The notes under the pieces: model-generated
Told to the model about the DNA's origin: nothing
Databases searched by the model: none
The model's input: only the letters and a program-made list of their open reading frames with translations
In this document: piece after piece, positions 26,025 to 34,197 of the stretch
How the letters are laid out: each line of letters opens with the position of its first letter
Numbering within the stretch: the first letter of the stretch is position 1
Made by a program: the position numbers and the translations under genes
Assembly: GCF_014873145.1 (NCBI RefSeq)
Contig: NZ_JADBEK010000001.1
Coordinates: forward strand, 9,300,001-9,364,000
Reading direction: 5' to 3'
DNA length: 64,000 nucleotides
Source of the DNA: Nonomuraea angiospora
GTDB lineage: Bacteria > Actinomycetota > Actinomycetes > Streptosporangiales > Streptosporangiaceae

Positions 26025-27742
26025 GGCGCCACCACCAGCGCGCTGCCGCCGCCGCGGCGGACGGGCTCGGCGACGGCCTGGATCCGGCCCCGGCCGACGA
26101 ACTCCAGCGCCGTCGCCGCCCCGATCTCCGGGTTGAGCGCGAAACTGTGCCCCTTGGCCTCCAGTTCGGCCCGGTACTTGTCCAGGAACGCCTGCTCCGC
26201 CTGGGTCTGCGCGGTGTTGCGCTGCGTGGCGCGCGGCGCGGCGAGCGCGTCCGGGAGGCTCATCCCGAAGTCGTACCGGTTGACCAGGATCTGCAGCACG
26301 GTCGTGATGATGGTGGAGCCGCCCGGCGAGCCGACCGCCAGCACCGGCCTGCCGTGCTCGAACACCAGCGTCGGCGACATCGACGAGCGGGGACGCTTGC
26401 CGGGGCCGGGCAGGTTGGGGTCGCCGGGCGCCGGGCCGAACGTGAAGTCGGTCAGCTCGTTGTTGAGCAGCACGCCGCGTCCGGGCACCACGATGCCGTT
26501 GCCGCCGGTGGACTCGATGGTCAGGTTGTAGGCGACCACGTTGCCCCAGCGGTCGGCGACGACGAGATGGGTGGTCTCGGGGCCTTCGTCCGCGACCGGG
26601 GTGGCGGTGCCGGTGGGCTGGGCGCAGGGCTCGTACGAACCGTCCGGGTTGCCGGGCGCCGCCGGGTGGGCCGTCGCCCGGTCGCCGATCAGGCAGGCCC
26701 GCTCCTTGGCGAAGCCGTCGGACAGCAGCTCCTTGAGCGGCACGCCGGGCAGGTCGCCGACGTACTTGCCGCGGTCGGCGAAGGCCAGCCGGGACGCCTC
26801 CAGGTATTCGTGCAGGCCGACCTGGGGGAGGGCTTCGAGGATGTTGAGGGCCTCGCCGACGGTCGAGCCGCCGGAGGACGGGGGCGCCATGCCGTACACG
26901 TCCTTGCCCTTGTAGGAGATCTTGGTGGGTTCGCGCAGGAGCGCGCGGTAGGCCCGCAGGTCGGACAGCTCCATCAGGCCCGGCCGGACGTTGCGGGTGC
27001 TGCCGGGGGTGACCGGCGGCTGCTTGACGGTGGCCACGATCTCCCGGCCGAGCCGGCCGCCGTACAGCCAGCCGGGGCCGCGCTTTCCGAGCTCCCGGTA
27101 GGTGGCCGCCAGCTCGGGGTTCCTGAACACCGAGCCGACGGGCGGCGGGGCGCCGTTGGGCAGGTAGAGCTTGGCCGTGGAGGTGAAGTCCTTGAACCGG
27201 GCCGCGTTGTCGGCGGTCTGCTGGTAGAAGGTCTGGTCGACGACGAAGCCCTTGGAAGCCACGTCGATGGCGGGCTGGAGGGCCTCTTTGAGGGAGAGCG
27301 TGCCGAATTTGCGCAGGGCCAGGTCCCAGTTCGCGACCGTGCCCGGAATGCCCGCCGACAGGCCGCTGGTGACGCCCTCGTCGAACGGGATGCCTTCCAA
27401 CGTGGTCGGGGTCATGGCCTGCGGGGCGGTCTCACGGCCGTCGATCGTGAAGACCTTGCGCTGCCTGGCGTCGTAGTACACCATGAAGCCGCCGCCGGCC
27501 AGGCCCGCGGAGTACGGCTCCGTGACGCCCAGCACCGCGCCCGCGGCGACGGCGGCGTCGACGGCGTTGCCTCCCCTCCTGAGCACGGCGATGGCGGCTT
27601 TGCTCGCGTCGAGGTCGACGGTGGCGACGGCGCCCCCGTACCCCTCCGCGACCGGGACCTTCTGCTGGGGCCCGGCCAGCGCGGGTGGTGCTGACACGAG
27701 GGTGAGAAGGACTGCTGCTGCGGGAACGATCACTCGGCGCAT
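26021..27742 (-). CDS. ggt: Gamma-glutamyltransferase, exported
   Basis: This 573-residue enzyme cleaves or transfers the gamma-glutamyl group of glutathione-like peptides outside the membrane. It starts at ATG 27742 with a signal peptide ('RRVIVPAAAVLLTLVSAPPALA'). The mature chain has 'GGNAVDAAVAAGAVLGVTEPYSAGLAGGGFMVYYD', the autoprocessing site 'PETTHLVVADRWGNVV' (nucleophile Thr near residue 385) and 'LNNELTDF' with 'RPRSSMSPTLVFE' and 'VGSPGGSTIITTVLQ' in the small subunit. Length is typical. Actinomycetes lack glutathione, so mycothiol intermediates or gamma-glutamyl peptides are plausible substrates. Confidence 0.93.
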   Translation of the reverse strand: MRRVIVPAAAVLLTLVSAPPALAGPQQKVPVAEGYGGAVATVDLDASKAAIAVLRRGGNAVDAAVAAGAVLGVTEPYSAGLAGGGFMVYYDARQRKVFTIDGRETAPQAMTPTTLEGIPFDEGVTSGLSAGIPGTVANWDLALRKFGTLSLKEALQPAIDVASKGFVVDQTFYQQTADNAARFKDFTSTAKLYLPNGAPPPVGSVFRNPELAATYRELGKRGPGWLYGGRLGREIVATVKQPPVTPGSTRNVRPGLMELSDLRAYRALLREPTKISYKGKDVYGMAPPSSGGSTVGEALNILEALPQVGLHEYLEASRLAFADRGKYVGDLPGVPLKELLSDGFAKERACLIGDRATAHPAAPGNPDGSYEPCAQPTGTATPVADEGPETTHLVVADRWGNVVAYNLTIESTGGNGIVVPGRGVLLNNELTDFTFGPAPGDPNLPGPGKRPRSSMSPTLVFEHGRPVLAVGSPGGSTIITTVLQILVNRYDFGMSLPDALAAPRATQRNTAQTQAEQAFLDKYRAELEAKGHSFALNPEIGAATALEFVGRGRIQAVAEPVRRGGGSALVVAP

Positions 27743-27837
27743 GGTCCCTACGATGGCCCACGTACGCCCGTCGCGGTAGGGCCCCCTCACACGCTGGGAT
27801 GATGCGCAGGTCAGAGCACTGACCTAGCGTAGGGGTC

Positions 27838-28944
27838 GTGCGAGGAAAGTTCGGATTCGATCCTTATCTCGCCCTCATCGTGGCGGCCGCCCAGTTCGTC
27901 GTCGCCAAGGGGGCGTCCTGGGGGCAGCGGTTCGACAGGGAGCCGCTCGACCCGTACGCGTACGGGCTGCTGCTGATCGGGCCGCTGGCGATCCTGCTGC
28001 ACCGCCGTTTCCCGCTGCTCACGACCGCCGCCGCGCTCGGCGCCTGCGACCTCTACCTGGCCGGCGGGTACGCCTACGGCCCCAGCTTCATCAGCCCCGC
28101 GGTCCTGCTGTTCCTGCTGGTCACGCGGGGCAGGAGGGCGATGGCCTGGTTCATGGCGGGGATGACGGTGCTGTCGTTCCTCAGCTACGCCTGGCTGATC
28201 GGCAACCGCGACCTGTTCCACAGCGTGTGGATCCTCACGTTCATCATGCTGCTCATGGTCGTGGCCGAGCTGGTCAGGATCGTCAGGGAGCGCCGGGCCG
28301 AGCGTGAGCGCGTCGCCGAGGAGGAGGCCAGGCGGCAGGCCAGCGAGGAGCGGCTGACCATGGCGCAGGAGCTGCACGACGTGCTCGCGCACAACATCTC
28401 GCTCATCCACGTGCAGGCGTCCACCGCGCTGCACCTCATCGACGACAACCCCGACCACGCCAAGACCGCTCTGGCCACCATCAAGACGGCGTCCAAGGAG
28501 GTTCTGGGCGAGATGCGCTCGGTCCTGAACGTCCTGCGCGAAGGGGCGCCCCGTTCCCCCACGGCCGGGCTCGACCGCCTCGACGACCTGATCGAGCGTT
28601 CGGGCATGGACGTGAGGCTCAAACGCGTCGGCTCGCGGCCGTTGCCGCCGCAGGTGGAGCGGGCCGCGTACCGGATCGTGCAGGAGTCGCTGACCAACGC
28701 CGCCAGGTACGCGCCCGGCTCGTCGGTGAGCGTGCGCCTGGAGTACGGCGAGCAGGAGCTGGCCATCCACGTCTCGGACACCGGCGCGACGACCGCCCCC
28801 GTGCTGGCCGAGGCGGGCAGCGGCAACGGCATCCCCGGCATGCGCGAGCGGGCCTCCGCGCTGGGCGGCACACTGGTCGCCGGGCCGTCCGGCACGGGGT
28901 TCCAGGTCGAGGCCCGGCTGCCACTACCCGAGGAGACCTCATGA
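27838..28944 (+). CDS. NarL-type sensor histidine kinase
   Basis: This 368-residue kinase starts at GTG 27838. Residues 10-145 contain four or five membrane spans. The HisKA_3 box is 'LTMAQELHDVLAHNISLIHVQASTALHLI' (phospho-His near residue 179), followed by a HATPase domain with 'YRIVQESLTNAARYAPGS' (N box) and 'GNGIPGMRERASALGGTL' (G boxes). It overlaps its response regulator by 4 bases, so the two form an operon and a cognate pair. The signal is unknown; no large external sensor domain is present, as in membrane-stress type kinases. Confidence 0.92.
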   Translation: MRGKFGFDPYLALIVAAAQFVVAKGASWGQRFDREPLDPYAYGLLLIGPLAILLHRRFPLLTTAAALGACDLYLAGGYAYGPSFISPAVLLFLLVTRGRRAMAWFMAGMTVLSFLSYAWLIGNRDLFHSVWILTFIMLLMVVAELVRIVRERRAERERVAEEEARRQASEERLTMAQELHDVLAHNISLIHVQASTALHLIDDNPDHAKTALATIKTASKEVLGEMRSVLNVLREGAPRSPTAGLDRLDDLIERSGMDVRLKRVGSRPLPPQVERAAYRIVQESLTNAARYAPGSSVSVRLEYGEQELAIHVSDTGATTAPVLAEAGSGNGIPGMRERASALGGTLVAGPSGTGFQVEARLPLPEETS

Positions 28945-29588
28945 TCAAGGTGCTGCTGGCCGACGACCAGGCGCTGGTCCGCGCCGGCTTCAAGGCGCTG
29001 CTCGACGCCCAGCCGGACATGACCGTGGTGGCGGAGGCGGCCGACGGCGCCGAGGCGATCCGGCTGGCCGGCGAGCACCGGCCCGACGTGGTGCTGATGG
29101 ACATCCGCATGCCCGGCACCGACGGCCTGACCGCCACCCGGCAGATGCCGCCGGGGCCGCACATCATCATCCTGACGACGTTCGAGCTGGACGAGTACGT
29201 CTTCGAGGCGCTGCGCGGCGGGGCCAGCGGCTTCCTGGTCAAGGACACCGAGCCGGCCGAGCTGATCCAGGCCGTCCGGGTGGTGGCGGCGGGGGAGGCG
29301 CTGCTGTCGCCGAGCGTGACGCGCCGGCTGATCGCCGAGTACGCCTCCCGGGCCAAGGAGCCGGTCGCCGCCGACGGGCTCGACCAGCTCACCGAGCGCG
29401 AACGCGAGGTGCTCGCCCTGGTCGGGACCGGCATGACGAACGACGAGATCGCGGCCAAGCTGTTCATGTCACCGGCGACGGCCAAGACGCACGTGAGCCG
29501 GACCATGATGAAGCTGCACGCCCGCGACCGCGCCCAGCTCGTGGTGATCGCCTACGAATCGGGCCTGGTCAAGCCCGGCTGGCTGTAA
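28941..29588 (+). CDS. NarL/LuxR-type response regulator
   Basis: This 215-residue regulator has a receiver domain with 'LADDQALVRAGFKALLD', phospho-Asp in 'DVVLMDIRMPGTDG' (near residue 53) and lysine in 'FLVKDTEPAELIQAV'. The C-terminal LuxR HTH is 'LTEREREVLALVGTGMTNDEIAAKLFMSPATAKTHVSRTMMKL'. It is translationally coupled to the upstream kinase. Its targets may be transport genes, as for many of these pairs, but none is adjacent. Confidence 0.93.
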   Translation: MIKVLLADDQALVRAGFKALLDAQPDMTVVAEAADGAEAIRLAGEHRPDVVLMDIRMPGTDGLTATRQMPPGPHIIILTTFELDEYVFEALRGGASGFLVKDTEPAELIQAVRVVAAGEALLSPSVTRRLIAEYASRAKEPVAADGLDQLTEREREVLALVGTGMTNDEIAAKLFMSPATAKTHVSRTMMKLHARDRAQLVVIAYESGLVKPGWL

Positions 29589-29591
29589 GCC

Positions 29592-29813
29592 CGAACCACT
29601 GCTGAGCCGCGCGACCGCGCCGGACAGCCAGATCGGCTCACCCAAGGGCAGGTCCCGGCCCAGCGCGCGGCGCACGGCCGCCCGGAAGTCCTCCGCCGTC
29701 ACGGGACCGTCGCCGGGAGCCCGGGCGGACCCCGCCAGGCCCAGCTCGCACGCGAGCATGAGCCCGACGGGTCCCGCTCCCGCGATCAACACGTCATCCA
29801 GGCATGTCAGGCT
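29592..29813 (-). pseudogene. Relic of an FAD-dependent monooxygenase
   Basis: On the minus strand, 'DDVLIAGAGPVGLMLACELGLAG' (the FAD Rossmann start of aromatic-ring hydroxylases) runs directly into 'PVTAEDFRAAVRRALGRDLPLGEPIWLS', which in intact members lies some 200 residues later, before the DG/GD FAD motif. The interior is thus deleted, and the gene also stops short after IWLS and runs into antisense of the response regulator. The proper start (expected ATG-GAT-GAC) reads CTG-GAT-GAC. It faces a perfect palindromic promoter shared with the HTH/Clp-N pair. The homology call is from motif memory. Confidence 0.7.
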
Positions 29814-29850
29814 AGATTGACAAATCGGCGGCTGTCAATCTAGCCTGACA
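29805..29850. promoter_or_regulatory. Symmetric bidirectional promoter/operator
   Basis: Two 18-base arms (29805-29822 and 29833-29850) are perfect reverse complements around a 10-base spacer. Each arm supplies TTGACA as a -35 and TAGCCT as a -10 for opposite directions: on the plus strand TTGACA 29817-29822 and TAGCCT 29841-29846, with an 18-base gap. The predicted plus-strand start point falls at or near the GTG at 29853, so that mRNA would be leaderless. The dyad is also an ideal operator for the small HTH protein encoded next. Confidence 0.65.
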
Positions 29851-29852
29851 GG

Positions 29853-30056
29853 GTGGACGTAACAGAGCTCTCCGAACGGATCAGGTCGAACGACCCGGCC
29901 TTGGGCCTGCGGGCGGTGGGCGCGCTGCACCGGCTGGCCGAGCAGGTCGAGGCGGTGTCGGTGGCGCTGGCCCGGGAGCAGGGCTGGACCTGGGAGCAGA
30001 TCGGCGACGCGCTCGGCATGTCACGGCAGTCGGTGCACGCCAAATACGGGAAGTGA
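29853..30056 (+). CDS. Small HTH DNA-binding protein
   Basis: This 67-residue protein starts at GTG 29853, three bases after the palindrome, with no ribosome site. It contains one helix-turn-helix of sigma-region-4 type ('LAREQGWTWEQIGDALGMSRQSVHAKYGK') after an N-terminal helix. It is followed at 30067 by a Clp-N domain protein, a recurrent actinomycete pair. It likely binds the palindrome as a dimer and so represses itself and the former monooxygenase gene on the other side. Confidence 0.8.
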   Translation: MDVTELSERIRSNDPALGLRAVGALHRLAEQVEAVSVALAREQGWTWEQIGDALGMSRQSVHAKYGK

Positions 30057-30066
30057 GGGGTTCGCG

Positions 30067-30522
30067 ATGTTCGGCTTTGAGAAGAGCCGGTTCGGCGTGA
30101 TCGTCAAGACCGCGTTCGACGAGGCCAGGCAGCGGGGCGACCGGCGGCTGGGCACCGAGCACCTGCTGCTCGGCGTCCTGCACGACGCGGACCTGGCCCG
30201 CGCGCTCGGCGTGGACGTGGCGGGCGCGCGGGCCGCGCTCGACGAGCTCGACCGGGCGGCGCTGCGCATGCTCGGCCTGGAGGTGGGCGACCTGCCGCGG
30301 ACGCCGCGCAAGCACCCGCCGGTGCCCGGCACCGCGCTCACGTCGAGTGCCCGCGCCACCATCAACCAGGCCATCAAGGCCACGACGATGAAGACCAGGT
30401 CTGTCGAGGCGCCCCGGCAACTGGTGCTCGCCCTGCTGGCGCAGGGGCGGCCCGACCCGGTCGCGGGGCTGATCGACCACCTCGGCATCGACCGCGCGGC
30501 GGTACGCGGCCGCTGCGCATGA
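30067..30522 (+). CDS. Clp N-terminal domain protein
   Basis: This 151-residue protein carries two ClpA/ClpB N-terminal repeats: 'KTAFDEARQRGDRRLGTEHLLLGVLHDADLARALGVD' at residues 15-55 and 'SSARATINQAIKATTMKTRSVEAPRQLVLALLAQGRPDPVAGLI' near 95-140. It has no AAA module, so it is not a chaperone itself. In HTH/Clp-N pairs the domain may act as the ligand sensor or as an adaptor for the HTH partner. It starts 10 bases after the HTH stop, in one operon. Confidence 0.85.
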   Translation: MFGFEKSRFGVIVKTAFDEARQRGDRRLGTEHLLLGVLHDADLARALGVDVAGARAALDELDRAALRMLGLEVGDLPRTPRKHPPVPGTALTSSARATINQAIKATTMKTRSVEAPRQLVLALLAQGRPDPVAGLIDHLGIDRAAVRGRCA

Positions 30523-30575
30523 TGCGGAGCGAAATTTGGTTGAACGTCCGGCGGGGCCGCTGACAAGGTCGAAGA

Positions 30576-31340
30576 ATGAGCCGCACGTACGACGACCTTG
30601 TCCAGGAGGCCGCCACGGTCTCCGTGGACGGCTGGGACTTCTCCTGGCTCGACGGCCGGGCCAGCGAGGAGCGGCCCTCCTGGGGGTACGCCAGGCTGCT
30701 CGGCGAGCGCATGGCCGGAGCCGAGGCCGCGCTCGACCTCCAGACCGGCGGGGGCGAGATCCTGGCCGGCGTGCCCGAGCTGCCGGCGGTGACCGTGGCC
30801 ACCGAGTCGTGGCCGCCCAACCTCAAGCTGGCCGCCTCGCGGCTGCGCCCGCGCGGGGCGTGGGTGGTGGCCGACGACGACGATCCGCGCCTGCCGTTCC
30901 GGGACGGCGTCTTCGACCTGGTCAGCAGCCGCCATCCGGTGGAGACCTGGTGGGAGGAGATCGCCCGCGTGCTGCGCCCCGGCGGCGCCTACTTCTCGCA
31001 GCAGGTCGGGCCGTGGAGCGTCGCGGAGCTGACGCACTACTTCCTGGGCCCCCACGACGGCTCGTCCCGCGACCCGGACCACGCCAGGGCGGCGGCCGAG
31101 TCGGCCGGGCTCGAGGTCGTGGATCTGCGGTTCGAGCGGCTGCGGATGGAGTTCGGCGACGTGGGGGCGGTGATCTACTTCCTGCGGAAGGTGATCTGGA
31201 TCGTGCCGGGCTTCTCGGTCGAGCGGTACGCGGACCGGCTGCGCGAGCTGCACGACCGGATCGAGGCGGAAGGGCCGTTCGTGGCGCATTCCTCCAGGTT
31301 CCTCATCGAAGCGAGGAAACCCGGTGGCCCGGCTGCGTGA
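30576..31340 (+). CDS. SAM-dependent methyltransferase
   Basis: This 254-residue protein has a class I methyltransferase fold. The SAM loop reads 'ALDLQTGGGEILAGV', followed by 'LPFRDGVFDLVSSRHPVETWWEEIARVLRPGGAYFSQQVG', the motif IV-VI block of the UbiE/Methyltransf_11 type. The C-terminal part 'MEFGDVGAVIYFLRKVIWIVPGF' matches the substrate cap of these enzymes. It overlaps the next VOC gene by 17 bases, so they are co-translated. Substrate unknown. Confidence 0.87.
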   Translation: MSRTYDDLVQEAATVSVDGWDFSWLDGRASEERPSWGYARLLGERMAGAEAALDLQTGGGEILAGVPELPAVTVATESWPPNLKLAASRLRPRGAWVVADDDDPRLPFRDGVFDLVSSRHPVETWWEEIARVLRPGGAYFSQQVGPWSVAELTHYFLGPHDGSSRDPDHARAAAESAGLEVVDLRFERLRMEFGDVGAVIYFLRKVIWIVPGFSVERYADRLRELHDRIEAEGPFVAHSSRFLIEARKPGGPAA

Positions 31341-31701
31341 CGTGGTGGTGGACTGCCGCCATCCGGCGTCGCTGGCCAGGTTCTGGGCGGCGGCGCTCGA
31401 CGGCTACGCCGTGGCGCCGTACGACGAGGCCGAGCTGGCGCGGCTGCGCGGCGAGGGCGTCGAGGACCCCGAGGACGACCCGACGGTGCTGGTCGAGGGC
31501 GGGCCGCCGCGGCTGTGGTTCCAGCACGTGCCCGAGCGCAAGGTCGTCAAGAACCGGCTCCACCTCGACCTGTGCGCCGACGACCTCGACGCCGAGATCG
31601 ACCGGCTGCGCGCGCTGGGCGCCACGCTGCTGGCCACGTACGACGACTGGGTGACTCTGGCCGACCCCGAGGGCAACGAGTTCTGCCTTTTCCCTCAGTA
31701 A
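31324..31701 (+). CDS. Glyoxalase/VOC-superfamily protein
   Basis: This 125-residue protein starts at GTG 31324 inside the methyltransferase end. It has paired beta-alpha-beta modules of the VOC fold: 'DVVVDCRHPASLARFWAAALDGYAV' and 'LHLDLCADDLDAEIDRLRALGATLL', and ends 'VTLADPEGNEFCLFPQ', the usual final strand with a metal-ligand Glu. Single-domain VOC proteins of this type act as antibiotic-binding or isomerase-like enzymes, mostly uncharacterised. Its end overlaps the convergent monooxygenase gene. Confidence 0.88.
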   Translation: MARLRDVVVDCRHPASLARFWAAALDGYAVAPYDEAELARLRGEGVEDPEDDPTVLVEGGPPRLWFQHVPERKVVKNRLHLDLCADDLDAEIDRLRALGATLLATYDDWVTLADPEGNEFCLFPQ

Positions 31702-33143
31702 ATGAGCTCGTACGCGCTGGGTTTGACCCTTCTGGTGCGCGCCCAGTACTCGAAGGTGAAGCCCGGCCAGATCGTCCGGTTCACTCCGTGCTCGTCCAGA
31801 TACCAGGAGTCGCAGCCGCCCGCGTTCCAGACGAGGGGGTCGAGCCGTTCGCGCAGGCGGCGGGCGAATGCCCGCTGCGCGCCCGGCTTGACGTCCACGG
31901 CCCTGGCCTGCGTCCTCGACAGCAGGCGCAGGCAGTCGATGACGTAGCGGACCTGCGACTCGATCATGAACACGACCGAGTTGTGCGCGAGGCCCGTGTT
32001 GGGGCCGAGCAGGAAGAACAGGTTCGGGAAGCCGGAGGTGGAGATGCCGTAGTAGGTCTCGATGCCGTCCTGCCAGGCGTCCTGGAGCTTGCGGCCGCCC
32101 CTGCCGACGATGTGCTGCTCCTGCAGCGCGTCCACGACCTTGAAGCCGGTGCCGTAGACGATCGCGTCGGCCTCGTGCTCGGCGCCGGAGGAGTCCACGA
32201 TCGAGCGCGGCCTGATCTCGGTGATGCCGTCGGTCACCAGCTCGACGTTGTCCCTGGTGAGAGCGGGATAGTAGTCGCTGGAGATGAGGATGCGCTTGCA
32301 GCCGATCAGGTAGCCGGGGGTGAGCCTGCGGCGCAGGTCCGGGTCGGGGACCTGGGCCTCGAGATGCCTGAGGGCCAGCTTCTCGTGGGCCTTCATCAGG
32401 CGCGGGTCGACGGTGAAGCCGAGCGCGCGCGTCTCCAGGGCCCAGTAGATGGCGTTGCGCATGGTCCTGGCCAGGCCGGGGAGGGCGAGGAGCCGGCGGG
32501 CGGCGGGGGTGATGGCGAAGTCCGGCTTGGGGTGGATCCAGGGGGGAGTGCGCTGGAAGATCGTCAGGTGGCTCGCGGCGGGCGCGATCCGGGGGACGAA
32601 CTGGATGGCGGAGGCGCCGGTGCCGATGACGGCGACGCGCTTGCCGGTCAGGTCGATCGAGTGGTCCCATTCGGCGGAGTGGAAGGCGGGGCCGGCGAAG
32701 GACTCGCGCCCCGAAATTTCGGGAAATTTCGGTATATGTAGGGCGCCGATGGCCGACACGACGGCGTTCACCCGCAGCGCGGTCCCGTCGTCCGTGGTGA
32801 CCGACCAGCCGCGCCTCTCGTCGTCATATTCGAGCGCGACGACGCGCTTGCCGTACCGGATGTGCGGGGTCACGCCGTACTTGTCGGCGCACGCGCGCAG
32901 GTAGTCCCGGATCTCCTCCTGTGGGGAGAACATGCGGGACCAGCCCGGGTTCAGCTCGTACGAGTAGGAGTACATGTGCGAGGGGACGTCGCACGCGCAG
33001 CCGGGGTAGGTGTTGTCCCGCCAGGTGCCGCCCAGGTCGGCGGCCTTCTCCAGGATGACGAAGTCGTGGTACCCCGCCTCTTTGAGCTTGATGGCCATGC
33101 CGATCCCGGCGAACCCGGACCCGATGATCGCTAACCCTGGCAT
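31695..33143 (-). CDS. Baeyer-Villiger-type flavin monooxygenase
   Basis: This 482-residue enzyme starts at ATG 33143 ('MPGLAIIGSGFAGIGMAIKL', FAD loop). It has the BVMO fingerprint FxGxxxHxxxWD as 'FAGPAFHSAEWD' near residue 150, then the NADPH loop 'VAVIGTGASAIQF', and 'IVYGTGFKV' and 'LFFLLGPNTGLAHNS' later. It oxidises ketones or cyclic ketones to esters using NADPH and O2; steroids are possible substrates in actinomycetes. A TCCAAT dyad upstream suggests control by a repressor not encoded next to it. Confidence 0.9.
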   Translation of the reverse strand: MPGLAIIGSGFAGIGMAIKLKEAGYHDFVILEKAADLGGTWRDNTYPGCACDVPSHMYSYSYELNPGWSRMFSPQEEIRDYLRACADKYGVTPHIRYGKRVVALEYDDERRGWSVTTDDGTALRVNAVVSAIGALHIPKFPEISGRESFAGPAFHSAEWDHSIDLTGKRVAVIGTGASAIQFVPRIAPAASHLTIFQRTPPWIHPKPDFAITPAARRLLALPGLARTMRNAIYWALETRALGFTVDPRLMKAHEKLALRHLEAQVPDPDLRRRLTPGYLIGCKRILISSDYYPALTRDNVELVTDGITEIRPRSIVDSSGAEHEADAIVYGTGFKVVDALQEQHIVGRGGRKLQDAWQDGIETYYGISTSGFPNLFFLLGPNTGLAHNSVVFMIESQVRYVIDCLRLLSRTQARAVDVKPGAQRAFARRLRERLDPLVWNAGGCDSWYLDEHGVNRTIWPGFTFEYWARTRRVKPSAYELIY

Positions 33144-33165
33144 GTGACCTCCCGGGGCGGCGCTT

Positions 33166-33184
33166 ATTGGACGCCGCATCCAAT
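33166..33184. promoter_or_regulatory. Inverted repeat upstream of the monooxygenase
   Basis: ATTGGA (33166-33171) and TCCAAT (33179-33184) form a perfect 6-base dyad with a 7-base spacer, flanked by TTATT and AATAA-like bases, 23 bases upstream of the monooxygenase start. The layout fits a TetR or MarR operator. Confidence 0.5.
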
Positions 33185-33918
33185 GTAATAACCGCTCCGC
33201 CCTGAGGTCCAGAGTGCCCCCACTCCCGCCCTGGTCACGACGCCGCCCGCCGAAGCCCCCGGGAGGCCGCTACCCGCGCCCTCTCCCGCCTCCCGGCTCG
33301 CTGCCCCGCGCGGCAACTCCGGTTTTCGCGTCTCCGTCGCGCGCTGGTCTGCGCCGTGCGCTGGTCTGCGCCGCGCGGTGGTCCGCCGTGCGCCGGTCCG
33401 CCGTCCGCTGGTCTGCGCCGTGCGCCGGTCCGCCGTCCGCTGGTCTGCGCCGTGCGCCTGTCCCGGCGTGCGCCCGCTCCGGCTCCCGTGGCCGGCGCGC
33501 TCGCTCGGGCGCTGTCCGCTGTGCCGCCGCAGGTGCGCCTGCCCGCTGCCAGATGAGCCCGCGCCGCCGCTTGGGCGCCTGCTCCGGCTTCGTGTGCCCG
33601 TCTGGCCCTTGCCGCTGTCCCGCTCCCCTGGGCGGCCCTAAACTTCCCGCCAGCCAGCCGTGCGCTTGCTTGGTGGCCGTGGTGCGTCCGCTGCGGGCAT
33701 GCCCGTGGTGTGGTGGTGGCTTTTGCGCGTGGGGCGCGCGGCGTTGCGCGTCGGCTGAGGTCGTCGGAGGAGGGCGTCCGCCTCGCGGGCCGGAGTGGCG
33801 TCAGCGGGGGAGGCGGGGTGGCCGAGGGGCCCGCGCGTCGTTGGGCGGGCCGGGGGGATGATTGCGTGAACGGCGAGAACCCGCCACGGCCCCCGCAGCG
33901 GGTCGATCAGATCTGGGG
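33185..33918. other. Gene-free, repeat-rich GC stretch
   Basis: About 730 bases without a credible gene. Open frames here translate to proline/arginine/serine-rich strings without domains or ribosome sites. The stretch from 33341 to 33470 is built of degenerate short repeats of GCTGGTCTGCGCCGTGC type. I see no RNA gene. It may be decayed sequence. Confidence 0.6.
33395..33458. repeat. Two exact 32-bp tandem copies in the gene-free stretch
   Basis: Positions 33395-33426 and 33427-33458 are identical 32-base units beginning GGTCCGCCGTCCGCTGG. Shorter variants of the same word lie on both sides from about 33341, so this is the core of a small degenerate array. Confidence 0.75.
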
Positions 33919-34092
33919 CTACTTCAGCAGGAGGAAGGCGGCGACGCCGACGATCACGATCGCGACGACGACCGCGATGATCGGCACGACGGGGGACTTC
34001 TTGGGGGTGGCGGCAGCTTCCTGCTCGCGGCGCTGCGCGAAAGCCTTGAACTGCTGGGTGCTGCCCGAAGGGTCGATATGCTGGTCAGACAT
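33919..34092 (-). CDS. Small tail-anchored membrane protein
   Basis: This 57-residue protein starts at ATG 34092 ('MSDQHIDPSGSTQQFKAFAQ'). It has a polar helix, a KK basic patch and a single C-terminal span ('VVPIIAVVVAIVIVGVAAFLLLK'). No domain is recognised. It is read divergently from SURF1, with which it may share a promoter region. Confidence 0.7.
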   Translation of the reverse strand: MSDQHIDPSGSTQQFKAFAQRREQEAAATPKKSPVVPIIAVVVAIVIVGVAAFLLLK

Positions 34093-34197
34093 GGCCAGCA
34101 GCCTAGCGTGAGCGCCTGTGTCGTTTGCACTGTTTGCTGGTATCGGTAGGCATGGGCTGATTAGGGGACCACCCCACCCGGCGGATAGCTTTGAAGC

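Noticed and set aside
29469..29792. Minus-strand frame as a complete small gene
   Set aside because: Its second half is plain antisense of the response regulator; only the first part matches a monooxygenase, with a large internal deletion. Recorded as a pseudogene instead.
33214..33861. A 215-codon plus-strand frame
   Set aside because: Proline/arginine/serine-rich, built on short DNA repeats, no ribosome site, no domain.
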